Source: Candidatus Zixiibacteriota bacterium (GTDB taxonomy: Bacteria; Zixibacteria; MSB-5A5; GN15; FEB-12). Taken from it: a stretch of 42,374 bases of DNA. Shown here piece by piece: positions 24,256-31,703 of this stretch. Position numbers and translations under genes: made by a program. Numbering within the stretch: position 1 is the first letter of the stretch; the number at the start of each line of letters is the position of its first letter. The notes beneath the pieces are model-generated. The model did not search any database, was not told the origin of the DNA, and was given only the letters and a program-made list of their open reading frames with translations. The stretch covers positions 1 to 42,374 of the forward strand of contig JAQUSF010000017.1 in NCBI GenBank assembly GCA_028715215.1, in the 5' to 3' direction.

Positions 24256-25399
24256 CAAGCGTGAATCGCGACCCGGAACTCGAAAAATCGATAGAACCAG
24301 GCTGAAACGAAATCATGATAAACCGGGTCAGCGCTACCGTTTTCTTATCCAGAGTGCCTTCAGCCTTTTATGCCTCTGGCTCGGAGTGGAATTTTATTTT
24401 TTTATCAGGTATCTTGAAACGAACGGCGCCTCCGGCTGGACCTACCGGCCGCCGGGAGTGGAAGGTTTTCTGCCCATAAGTTCCCTGATGAGCCTGTATC
24501 ATTTTTTTATCAGCGGTGAAATTCACCCGGCTCATCCGGCCGGGCTGGTTATTCTAGTAGCCATATTGCTTGTCTCGCTGTTATTCGGCAAGGCTTTTTG
24601 TTCCTGGTTATGTCCGGTGGGTTTTATCTCGGAGTTACTCGGCCATATCAGCCGGGTGGTGTTCAAACGGAACCTTAAACTGCCGGGGATCTTGGACTAT
24701 CCGTTGCGCGGTATTAAATACCTGCTTTTGGGCTTTTTTATCTATTCGATTTTCTTTTTAATGACGCCACCGGCTCTGGAGGCTTTTCTGGGAAGTCCCT
24801 ACAACCTCGTTGCCGACATCAAAATGTATTATTTCTTTGCGGAAATATCACAAACGGCGCTACTGGTAATCGGAGGTTTATTGTTACTTTCTTTAATATT
24901 CAGGAATTTCTGGTGTCGGTATCTGTGTCCATATGGAGCCCTGCTGGGGATATTGGCGCTTTTAAGCCCGAACAGGATAAAAAGAAATGCCCCCAACTGC
25001 ATCGACTGTGGCCGGTGTGCGCGCGTCTGCCCGTCGTTTATTAAAGTCGATAAGGTCAAAACGGTCATATCCGATGAATGTACGACCTGCCTGCAATGCG
25101 TCGAGGTGTGCCCGGTCAAAGAAACGCTTGAATACCAGTCGCTTCTGACCCGTCGCCCTTTCCCGGTTAAAAAGGTTGCCCTGGGCGTCGTTTTGCTTTT
25201 TATTGTTATAACGGGTATGGGGATGGTGACCGGTCTCTGGCGGAATAATATCACGACCGATGAATATCTCCATCACCAGAAATATTTAAAAAGTTACAGC
25301 CATCCCACCGGTACAGGGGAAATAATGGATTATAATCAACGGGCAGGTTCGGGGGAGGCGAAATCGAAGCCCTGGGAGAAGGAGACAGATAATGAGTGA
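24236..25399 (+). CDS. NapH/YccM-type membrane polyferredoxin
   Basis: 387 aa from ATG 24236 (MTESVYNKRESRPG). The ORF-track start at 24128 would overlap the ferredoxin gene by 128 nt, and its extra residues have no match. About five membrane helices carry the two CxxxCP motifs of the family (CSWLCPVGFISELLG and CRYLCPYGALLGILA). Two [4Fe-4S] clusters follow on the cytoplasmic side (CIDCGRCARVCPSF and CTTCLQCVEVCPVKET), then a final helix. Such proteins pass electrons across the membrane between quinol, ferredoxin and periplasmic partners. The 3' end overlaps the next gene by 8 nt, so they are co-transcribed. Confidence 0.87.
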   Translation: MTESVYNKRESRPGTRKIDRTRLKRNHDKPGQRYRFLIQSAFSLLCLWLGVEFYFFIRYLETNGASGWTYRPPGVEGFLPISSLMSLYHFFISGEIHPAHPAGLVILVAILLVSLLFGKAFCSWLCPVGFISELLGHISRVVFKRNLKLPGILDYPLRGIKYLLLGFFIYSIFFLMTPPALEAFLGSPYNLVADIKMYYFFAEISQTALLVIGGLLLLSLIFRNFWCRYLCPYGALLGILALLSPNRIKRNAPNCIDCGRCARVCPSFIKVDKVKTVISDECTTCLQCVEVCPVKETLEYQSLLTRRPFPVKKVALGVVLLFIVITGMGMVTGLWRNNITTDEYLHHQKYLKSYSHPTGTGEIMDYNQRAGSGEAKSKPWEKETDNE

Positions 25400-26636
25400 A
25401 CTTATCGATAACGTGCGGAGACGTCGGGACCTCCTGAAACACCTGATTTTACAGTTGCATAAGGGGGAAGCTCCGCAGGCGGTCAAGACCCAGTTGATCA
25501 GGCTGCTGGGGTCGGTGCCGTATGGCGAGGTGGTCCAGGTAGAGCAGGAACTGATCTCCGAAGGATTGCCGGAAGAAGAAGTGCTTCGTCTGTGCGATAT
25601 CCATTCCGCCGCCATGAAAGGTCAAATCAGCCAGGAAGGCGCTAAAGTGGCTCCTCCCGGCCACCCGGTTCATACCTTTAGAAAAGAGAACCAGGCTCTC
25701 ACCTGGGAAATCGAAGCCCTGAAAAAGATATTCGAATCCCTCGAAAAGCAGACCGACATCGGTGACATCAATGATTTGATACAACAGCTCCGGTTGCATT
25801 TTAATGCTTTAAGGGATGTCGAGAAACATTATCAGCGCAAAGAAAACCTTCTTTTTCCATATCTTGAGAAGCATGGTATAACGGGGCCGCCCAAGGTCAT
25901 GTGGGGTAAACACGACGAGGTCCGGGAATTATTAAAAGCCGCCGGGGAAGCTTTGCTCAATATCAACCGGCTGGACAGAGAAGAATTCAAATCGGTGACA
26001 GCGTTATTGCTGAAACCGGCGGTCGAGGCGGTTGAAGAAATGATTTTCAAGGAAGAAGAGATTCTTTTTCCGATGTCGCTGGATACTCTCGAAGAAAGGG
26101 AGTGGTACAGCATTTACCGGCAGAGTCTGGAAATAGGTTTCTGTCTTTATGACCCCGTAGATGAATGGCGACCCGAAACAGGGATTGATGAAGAACCGGA
26201 AACCGGGGATGCCCGGGTGCAGTTGCCCTCCGGCAGCTTCACCCCGGAGGAGCTGAATGCCATATTAAATACCATTCCCTTCGATTTGACATTCGTTGAC
26301 CGGGATGATACGGTACGTTATTTTACCCAGGGACGGGAACGCATTTTTGCCCGCAACCGGGCTATCCTGGGGCGCAAGGTCCAGCTCTGTCATCCCCCAG
26401 CCAGTGTCCATGTTGTTCAGAAGATAATCGATGATTTTCGTACCGGTCGCCAGGACCGGGCGCCGTTCTGGATAAATCTGAAAGGACATTTTATTCATAT
26501 AGAATATTTTGCCTTGCGCGACAGCGAGGGACGCTATCTGGGAACGCTCGAGGTCAGCCAGGATTTGACCGGGAAAAGGAGTCTTGAGGGTGAGCAGCGC
26601 CTGCTGGCTTACGGGACGAAAAAATCCGAAGGATAA
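25392..26636 (+). CDS. DUF438/hemerythrin/PAS sensor-like protein
   Basis: 414 aa. The N-terminal DUF438 domain covers about residues 5-75 (RRRDLLKHLILQLHKGEAPQAVKTQLIRLLGSVPYGEVVQVEQELI). A hemerythrin-like four-helix bundle follows (about 95-235), with candidate iron ligands in LHFNALRDVEKHYQRKENLLFPYLEKHG, MWGKHDEVREL and EEMIFKEEEILFP. A PAS domain closes the protein (about 290-400, LNTIPFDLTFVDRDDTVRYFTQGRERIFARN). This architecture is typical of DUF438 proteins of anaerobes, which are associated with oxygen or NO sensing or protection. No kinase or output domain is present. It overlaps the polyferredoxin gene. Confidence 0.87.
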   Translation: MSELIDNVRRRRDLLKHLILQLHKGEAPQAVKTQLIRLLGSVPYGEVVQVEQELISEGLPEEEVLRLCDIHSAAMKGQISQEGAKVAPPGHPVHTFRKENQALTWEIEALKKIFESLEKQTDIGDINDLIQQLRLHFNALRDVEKHYQRKENLLFPYLEKHGITGPPKVMWGKHDEVRELLKAAGEALLNINRLDREEFKSVTALLLKPAVEAVEEMIFKEEEILFPMSLDTLEEREWYSIYRQSLEIGFCLYDPVDEWRPETGIDEEPETGDARVQLPSGSFTPEELNAILNTIPFDLTFVDRDDTVRYFTQGRERIFARNRAILGRKVQLCHPPASVHVVQKIIDDFRTGRQDRAPFWINLKGHFIHIEYFALRDSEGRYLGTLEVSQDLTGKRSLEGEQRLLAYGTKKSEG

Positions 26637-26647
26637 AGGTTCAGGAT

Positions 26648-27160
26648 ATGATAATAACTCCGGAAACCCGTATCGGCGCCCTGCTGGATAATTACCCGCA
26701 ACTCGAGGAAGTACTAATCAAGGCGGCTCCGCCTTTTGCGAAACTTCGCAATCCCGTCCTCAGGAAAACTATCGCCCGGGTCACGACTCTTCGCCAGGCG
26801 GCCCTGGTCGGCGGCATAAGCCTGGCTGAGCTTATAAACACCCTGCGACGGGCGGCCGGTGAAGCAGGCATGGATACAGTATTTGAAGATACGCCCGTGC
26901 TTTACGGTAACACCCCGGTATGGTTAAAGAAAGAGCGGGTTGTTCGAAGTTTCGACGCCCGGCCGATGATTCAAAACGGGGAACAGCCCCTGGGACCGGT
27001 GATGCGGCAGCTTAACGACCTGAAGCCCGGTGAAATTTTAGAGCTGATAACACCGTTTGTCCCGGCTCCGCTTATTGACAAAGCCCGCCAAAAAGGTTTT
27101 GATATATGGTATAAGGAGGAAAAACCGCATCTTTTTAAAACCTATTTTTGTCGGCCATAA
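26648..27160 (+). CDS. DUF1858 plus DUF2249 domain protein
   Basis: 170 aa from ATG 26648. Residues 1-70 fit DUF1858 (ITPETRIGALLDNYPQLEEVLIKAAPPFAKLRNPVLRKTIARVTTLRQAALVGGI), and residues ~95-168 fit DUF2249 (RSFDARPMIQNGEQPLGPVMRQLNDLKPGEILELITPFVPAPLIDKARQKGFDIWY). Both small domains recur with DUF438 and hemerythrin proteins and nitrogen-oxide genes. The usual catalytic role is unproven. It lies 11 nt after the DUF438 gene. Confidence 0.85.
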   Translation: MIITPETRIGALLDNYPQLEEVLIKAAPPFAKLRNPVLRKTIARVTTLRQAALVGGISLAELINTLRRAAGEAGMDTVFEDTPVLYGNTPVWLKKERVVRSFDARPMIQNGEQPLGPVMRQLNDLKPGEILELITPFVPAPLIDKARQKGFDIWYKEEKPHLFKTYFCRP

Positions 27161-27244
27161 TTTTTCATGGTTGCTGTCGAATTATTGTAGTTTTTTCACT
27201 AAAAAATCGCATAGTCTTTAAAAAAATATAAGAGGAGAACGAAG

Positions 27245-28576
27245 ATGAATAACAAGGTGCGTTATATCGGCTGGTTGTTTACACTTATTATTTCTTTTTG
27301 TTCTAATATTTTTGGTGATGATTTAATTGCCGGGAAATGTCTGACCTGTCATAAGGAAATGTCGCCGGGACTTTATCAGCAATGGTACAATTCGGCTCAT
27401 GCCGCAATGGATATCAGCTGTATCGATTGCCACCAGGCTCAAAAGGGCGAGGCTGACGCCTTCATGCATGAGGGGGCTCTTATCGCCACCCTGGTAACGC
27501 CTCAAGACTGCGGGCAATGTCACAGCGATGAAGCCGAACAGGTCCAGATGTCCTACCATGCTACGGCCGGGGAAATCCTGGAATCTCAGGATGCCTATCT
27601 GGCGCATGTAGCCGGGGGCGAACCGGCGGCGATTCAGGGATGTGAAAGTTGTCACGGCGCCAAAGTTAAAATTGACCCCTCCTCACCCAATAAACTTTCG
27701 CCTAAAAGCTGGCCAAACTCCGGTATCGGGCGCATCAATCCCGACGGTTCCAAGGGTTCCTGTAACGCCTGTCATACCCGGCACACTTTTTCGGTAGCCC
27801 AGGCGCGCCAGCCCGAAGCCTGTTCGAAATGTCACCTCGGTCCGGACCATCCCCAGCGCGAAGTATATGAAGAATCCAAACACGGCAATGCCTACTACAC
27901 TCATATCAAAGATATGAACCTGGAAGCCGACCGCTGGATTGCGGGCATGGACTATTTCGAAGCGCCCACCTGCACCTCCTGTCATATGTCCGCCACCGTT
28001 TCATTGCCGGTGACCCACGATGTCGGGCAACGCCTGAGCTGGACCCTGCGACCGCCGATTTCGGTACATAAGGATAACTGGCAGCAGAAACGCGCGAATA
28101 TGCTGACTGTCTGCTCCGGCTGCCATAGTGCTTCTTTTGCAAACGGTCATTATTACCAGTTTGATGCCGTGGTGGAACTCTATAATGAAAAATTCGCCAA
28201 ACCCGCCACTGAAATCATGAACCTGGTCATCAAGAACAACCTCCTGGAAAACCCGGCATCATTCAGTAACGAAATCGAATGGGTTTACTGGGAATTGTGG
28301 CATCATGAGGGTCGGCGGATGCGGCACGGAGCCTCCATGATGGGTCCCGATTACACCTGGTGGCACGGCGCTTACGACGTCGCCCATAATTTTTATTTCA
28401 AGTTTATTCCCGAAGCCCAAAAATATGGTAATGCCGAAGTCAACACCTATATTGACAACCTGATAAAGAATGACCCGATGCATTCCTGGCTGGTTACCGC
28501 CACCGAGAATCTGAAAAAAGATATCCGTTCGGGAGAGATGCAGAAAATTTATCGTAAGATGTTCGAGCAGAGATAA
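27245..28576 (+). CDS. Octaheme cytochrome c of the hydroxylamine oxidoreductase (HAO) family
   Basis: 443 aa with an N-terminal signal peptide and ribosome site GAGGAG. Eight CxxCH heme motifs begin at residues 32, 59, 89, 133, 173, 193, 243 and 290: CLTCH, CIDCH, CGQCH, CESCH, CNACH, CSKCH, CTSCH and CSGCH. A helical C-terminal region includes MMGPDYTWWHGAYDVAHNFYFKF. Eight hemes followed by a three-helix tail is the HAO layout. Whether a tyrosine equivalent to the P460 cross-link Tyr is present needs alignment; without it the enzyme would be the reductive type that converts nitrite or hydroxylamine to ammonium. The adjacent NapC-like quinol dehydrogenase supports a reductive role in the periplasm. 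Confidence 0.9.
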   Translation: MNNKVRYIGWLFTLIISFCSNIFGDDLIAGKCLTCHKEMSPGLYQQWYNSAHAAMDISCIDCHQAQKGEADAFMHEGALIATLVTPQDCGQCHSDEAEQVQMSYHATAGEILESQDAYLAHVAGGEPAAIQGCESCHGAKVKIDPSSPNKLSPKSWPNSGIGRINPDGSKGSCNACHTRHTFSVAQARQPEACSKCHLGPDHPQREVYEESKHGNAYYTHIKDMNLEADRWIAGMDYFEAPTCTSCHMSATVSLPVTHDVGQRLSWTLRPPISVHKDNWQQKRANMLTVCSGCHSASFANGHYYQFDAVVELYNEKFAKPATEIMNLVIKNNLLENPASFSNEIEWVYWELWHHEGRRMRHGASMMGPDYTWWHGAYDVAHNFYFKFIPEAQKYGNAEVNTYIDNLIKNDPMHSWLVTATENLKKDIRSGEMQKIYRKMFEQR

Positions 28577-28587
28577 AAAAAACAGGC

Positions 28588-30081
28588 ATGTTTAACAAGT
28601 ATCTGTCATTCATCCGCCGGGTCTCGGTAACGGGTCTCGGCAAGGGGGGAGTAATTCTTACCACCTCCTCGTTCATCACCCTGGTGATACTGGAACTGGC
28701 CAGGATGCTGGGACTGGTTACCAATGCCTATGTCGGGCTGGTGACGTATCTGCTGTTTCCGTTCCTGTTTGTCGTGGGTTTGCTCTTAATTCCCCTGGGC
28801 TGGTACCAGCTCCGGAAGAAAACCGGTCTTTCAACTCGCCGGCTCCTGGAAGAAAAATTCGGTCCTGACGAAACCCGGGGTTCCTTAACCGGTTCCCGTC
28901 TTTTCAGGTTTATTACTTTGCTCACGGTCATCAATGTTTTTTTCCTGGTGGCAATCAGCACCCAAATGCTCGGATTTATGGATAGTGCGTATTTTTGCGG
29001 CACGGCCTGTCATTCGGTGATGAATCCGGAGTGGGTAACCTACCAACAGTCACCCCACGCCCGGGTCAGATGCGTACAATGCCATGTCGGCGAGGGCGCG
29101 GAAGCTTTGATAGACAGCAAACTTAATGGTCTCTGGCAGATTATCTCTGTAACTTTTAATCTTTATGAAAGACCGATACCCACCCCCGTCAGGCAGCTTC
29201 GCCCGGCCCGTGAAACCTGCGAAAAATGTCACTGGCCGGAAAAATTTTACGGCAGTCGCCTGATGACCCGTTATAACTATCAGAGCGATGAAGAATCGTC
29301 TCTCTTATATACGACACTGAATTTGAAAATTGACGCCGGTAAAGCCGGCGCGAAAGCCGGTATCCACTGGCATATCGGTCAGGAGAACGAGGTTCGCTAT
29401 ACCTCGGTGGGTGACCGGCGGGAGATGATGCTCCGGGTCGAAGCTCGTCGTCCCGATGGCCGTTATCATCGCTATTATAACCGGAACGCAACAGCTCACA
29501 GCGCCGAAGATGTTGTGGAACGGTCGATGGATTGCGTGGACTGTCATAACCGGGCTACCCACATATACGAAGAACCGGAACGGGCTGTTGATGACCGTAT
29601 TAAAAGGGGTCTTTTAGATTTGAGCTTGCCCTATTTGAAAAGGGAAGCCCTGGCGGCGATTACCCGCAATTATACCGACAGCACCGAGGCTTACGACGGC
29701 ATTGCACAATCTCTCCGTAATTTCTATATGCGTAACTACCCCGAACTGGAACGGGAAAAAACGACGATTATTGATTCGGCCGTAATGGTTCTGCGGGACA
29801 TTTACAGTCGCAATATTCATAGGTCTATGAATATCGGGTGGGATACTTACGCCAGCCATATTGGTCACAAGGGTAATACCGGTTGTTTCCGCTGTCACAA
29901 TCCGGCTCTGGTTGATTCCGCCGGCGCGGCAATATCTTATGATTGCACCCTTTGCCACTCAATTCTGGCCGACAACCATAAAGAGCCGTTCCAGTTTCTC
30001 GAGCCGGCTGAAACCGGGGACAGGGATTATCAGAGGCACCGTTACCTGAAAGATGAATTTTTGAATTCTTTTAAAAAGTAA
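28588..30081 (+). CDS. NapC/NirT-type membrane multiheme cytochrome c (quinol dehydrogenase)
   Basis: 497 aa. Three N-terminal membrane helices (about 22-40, 50-72 and 108-128) precede a periplasmic heme domain with six c-type sites: CGTACH (137), CVQCH (162), CEKCH (211), CVDCH (316), CFRCH (433) and CTLCH (453). The first is the CX3CH variant followed by SVM, as in NapC/NrfH-like proteins where Met is near heme 1. The protein is much longer than a ~200-aa NapC, with extra N-terminal helices and two C-terminal hemes. It should pass electrons from menaquinol to the octaheme protein, whose gene ends 11 nt upstream. No strong ribosome site is seen. Confidence 0.9.
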   Translation: MFNKYLSFIRRVSVTGLGKGGVILTTSSFITLVILELARMLGLVTNAYVGLVTYLLFPFLFVVGLLLIPLGWYQLRKKTGLSTRRLLEEKFGPDETRGSLTGSRLFRFITLLTVINVFFLVAISTQMLGFMDSAYFCGTACHSVMNPEWVTYQQSPHARVRCVQCHVGEGAEALIDSKLNGLWQIISVTFNLYERPIPTPVRQLRPARETCEKCHWPEKFYGSRLMTRYNYQSDEESSLLYTTLNLKIDAGKAGAKAGIHWHIGQENEVRYTSVGDRREMMLRVEARRPDGRYHRYYNRNATAHSAEDVVERSMDCVDCHNRATHIYEEPERAVDDRIKRGLLDLSLPYLKREALAAITRNYTDSTEAYDGIAQSLRNFYMRNYPELEREKTTIIDSAVMVLRDIYSRNIHRSMNIGWDTYASHIGHKGNTGCFRCHNPALVDSAGAAISYDCTLCHSILADNHKEPFQFLEPAETGDRDYQRHRYLKDEFLNSFKK

Positions 30082-30233
30082 ATGAAGGGCTCTGAAATAT
30101 GACAGTTTTTATCGTTTTTAACCGGTCGTTTTGCAGTTTTTCCTTTTGGTTTTTGGAACTCAGGCGGATTCTTTAAAATATCGGTTGACAGTTCGAGCCG
30201 GATAATATTAACTTCTCACTTTAAAATGTTAAT

Positions 30234-30258
30234 GGGCGGCACTTGATGGCCGCTTTTT
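30234..30258 (+). terminator. Hairpin with T run after the cytochrome operon
   Basis: GCGGC and GCCGC pair around an 8-base loop and are followed by TTTTT. Two extra G-T pairs extend the stem. It lies between the cytochrome operon and the true flotillin start, so it may end the former or attenuate read-through into the latter. Confidence 0.6.
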
Positions 30259-30284
30259 ACTTTTTTCTGAAGGAGTGTGTAATC

Positions 30285-31697
30285 GTGAGTCCCCTCGTCT
30301 ATATTTTTATTGCCGTTGTAGTCATTGTCGCGGCGGGTTTGTTCGTGTATTTCAAGAACTACCGTAAAGTCGGTCCCAATGAAGTCCTGATTATCTCCGG
30401 CGGCAAGAAACGTATGATAACCTTGCCTGACGGAACGCAGAAAGAAGTCGGTTATCGTATTCGTATCGGCGGCGGCACGTTTGTGAAACCGTTTATCGAG
30501 CAGGCCCAGGTTCTGCCCCTGGAAATTATCCCCATGAATTTTCAAATTGACGACGCTATTTCGACCAATGGTATTCGGTGTACGGTACGCGGCACGGCGG
30601 AAGTGAAAATTGCCGGTGATGATGCCTCGATTCATCTTGCTTCCGAGCAGTTTCTGGGTAAACCGCTGACGGATATTCGTGATGTGGCTCTGAGAACACT
30701 GGAAGGTTCTTCGCGGGCTTTGATTGGCACGATGAATCTGGAACTGATGAATAAAAACCGCAAGGAATTTGTGGCGAAGGTTTTTGACGATGTCAACACT
30801 TATTTTTCCAATATGGGACTCAGGTTGCTTTCTTATAACCTGAAAGAGATTACTGACCCTTCCGGTTACCTCGAAGCCCTGGGGAAACCGCGCATTGTCC
30901 AGGCCCGGCGGGATGCCGAGGTGGCCGAAGCTGAAGCCGCCCGTGATGCCATTATTAAGTCGGCGGATGCTAAAAAGGAAGGGGATATAGCCAAGATTCA
31001 TGCGGAGACCGAAGTTGCCCGGGTGAATCAGGATTTTGAACTGAAAAAAGCCGAGCTGGCGGCGACTCTTAACCGTAAAAAAGCCGATGCTGATTTCTCT
31101 TATGAACTGGAACGCCATAAACTTAATCAGGAACTGAAAAAAGAAGAAGGCAAAGTCAAATTAATCGAAAAAGATGCCGCGGTCGAACTGGAAAAGAAAG
31201 AAATCCTGCGGGTGGAGCAGGAATTGGAAGCCAGAGTACGTAAACCCGCCGTAGCCGAGCAGTTCCGCCTGGAAGCCGAGGCTCGCGGTATGGCTGAAGC
31301 CAAGCGCATCCAGGGTGAGGTTGAAGCTCAACTGGTCAAAGAGGTCGGAGCGGCGGAAGCTGAAATCATGCGTAAAAAAGCTGAATCATGGAATGCCTAT
31401 TCCCAGCCGGCACTGCTTCAGATGATGTATGAAAAACTGCCGGAACTGGCCCGGGAGATGGCGGCACCGGTTTCCAAAATCGATAAAATCGTCATGGTTT
31501 CCAACGATGGTAAACTGGGGACATCCAAAATTACCGGCGAGATGGCGGCCATGATGAGTCAGTTGCCTGAGGTGATTAAATCTCTGACCGGCTGCGACCT
31601 CGAGGAATGGCTCAAGAATTTAGTCAGTAAAAACAAAGGCGACAAGCCGGAAATATCATCAAAGCCGGGCAAGGTCGGCGGTTCGGACAAGGAATAG
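30285..31697 (+). CDS. Flotillin-like SPFH-domain membrane protein
   Basis: 470 aa. I start at GTG 30285 (MSPLVYIFIAVVVIVAAGLFVYF), 9 nt after AAGGAG; the ORF-track TTG at 30243 lies inside a hairpin. One N-terminal helix precedes an SPFH domain (about 25-185, RKVGPNEVLIISGGKKRM to YNLKEITDPSGYLEALGKPRIVQARRDAEVAEAEAARDA). A long Ala/Glu-rich coiled coil of about 140 residues and a flotillin-type C-terminus follow. Flotillins form membrane scaffolds in ordered lipid domains. The usual NfeD partner is absent. The gene is 6 nt before the aminotransferase fusion and is probably the first gene of that operon. Confidence 0.88.
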   Translation: MSPLVYIFIAVVVIVAAGLFVYFKNYRKVGPNEVLIISGGKKRMITLPDGTQKEVGYRIRIGGGTFVKPFIEQAQVLPLEIIPMNFQIDDAISTNGIRCTVRGTAEVKIAGDDASIHLASEQFLGKPLTDIRDVALRTLEGSSRALIGTMNLELMNKNRKEFVAKVFDDVNTYFSNMGLRLLSYNLKEITDPSGYLEALGKPRIVQARRDAEVAEAEAARDAIIKSADAKKEGDIAKIHAETEVARVNQDFELKKAELAATLNRKKADADFSYELERHKLNQELKKEEGKVKLIEKDAAVELEKKEILRVEQELEARVRKPAVAEQFRLEAEARGMAEAKRIQGEVEAQLVKEVGAAEAEIMRKKAESWNAYSQPALLQMMYEKLPELAREMAAPVSKIDKIVMVSNDGKLGTSKITGEMAAMMSQLPEVIKSLTGCDLEEWLKNLVSKNKGDKPEISSKPGKVGGSDKE

Positions 31698-31703
31698 TTA
31701 GCT

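Noticed and set aside
30243-30284. ORF-track start of the flotillin gene
   Set aside because: It lies inside a hairpin with a T run and before the AAGGAG ribosome site, which points to GTG 30285.
30216-31118. 300-aa minus-strand ORF
   Set aside because: Antisense to the flotillin-like gene; His/Phe/Asn-rich composition is typical of a shadow frame.
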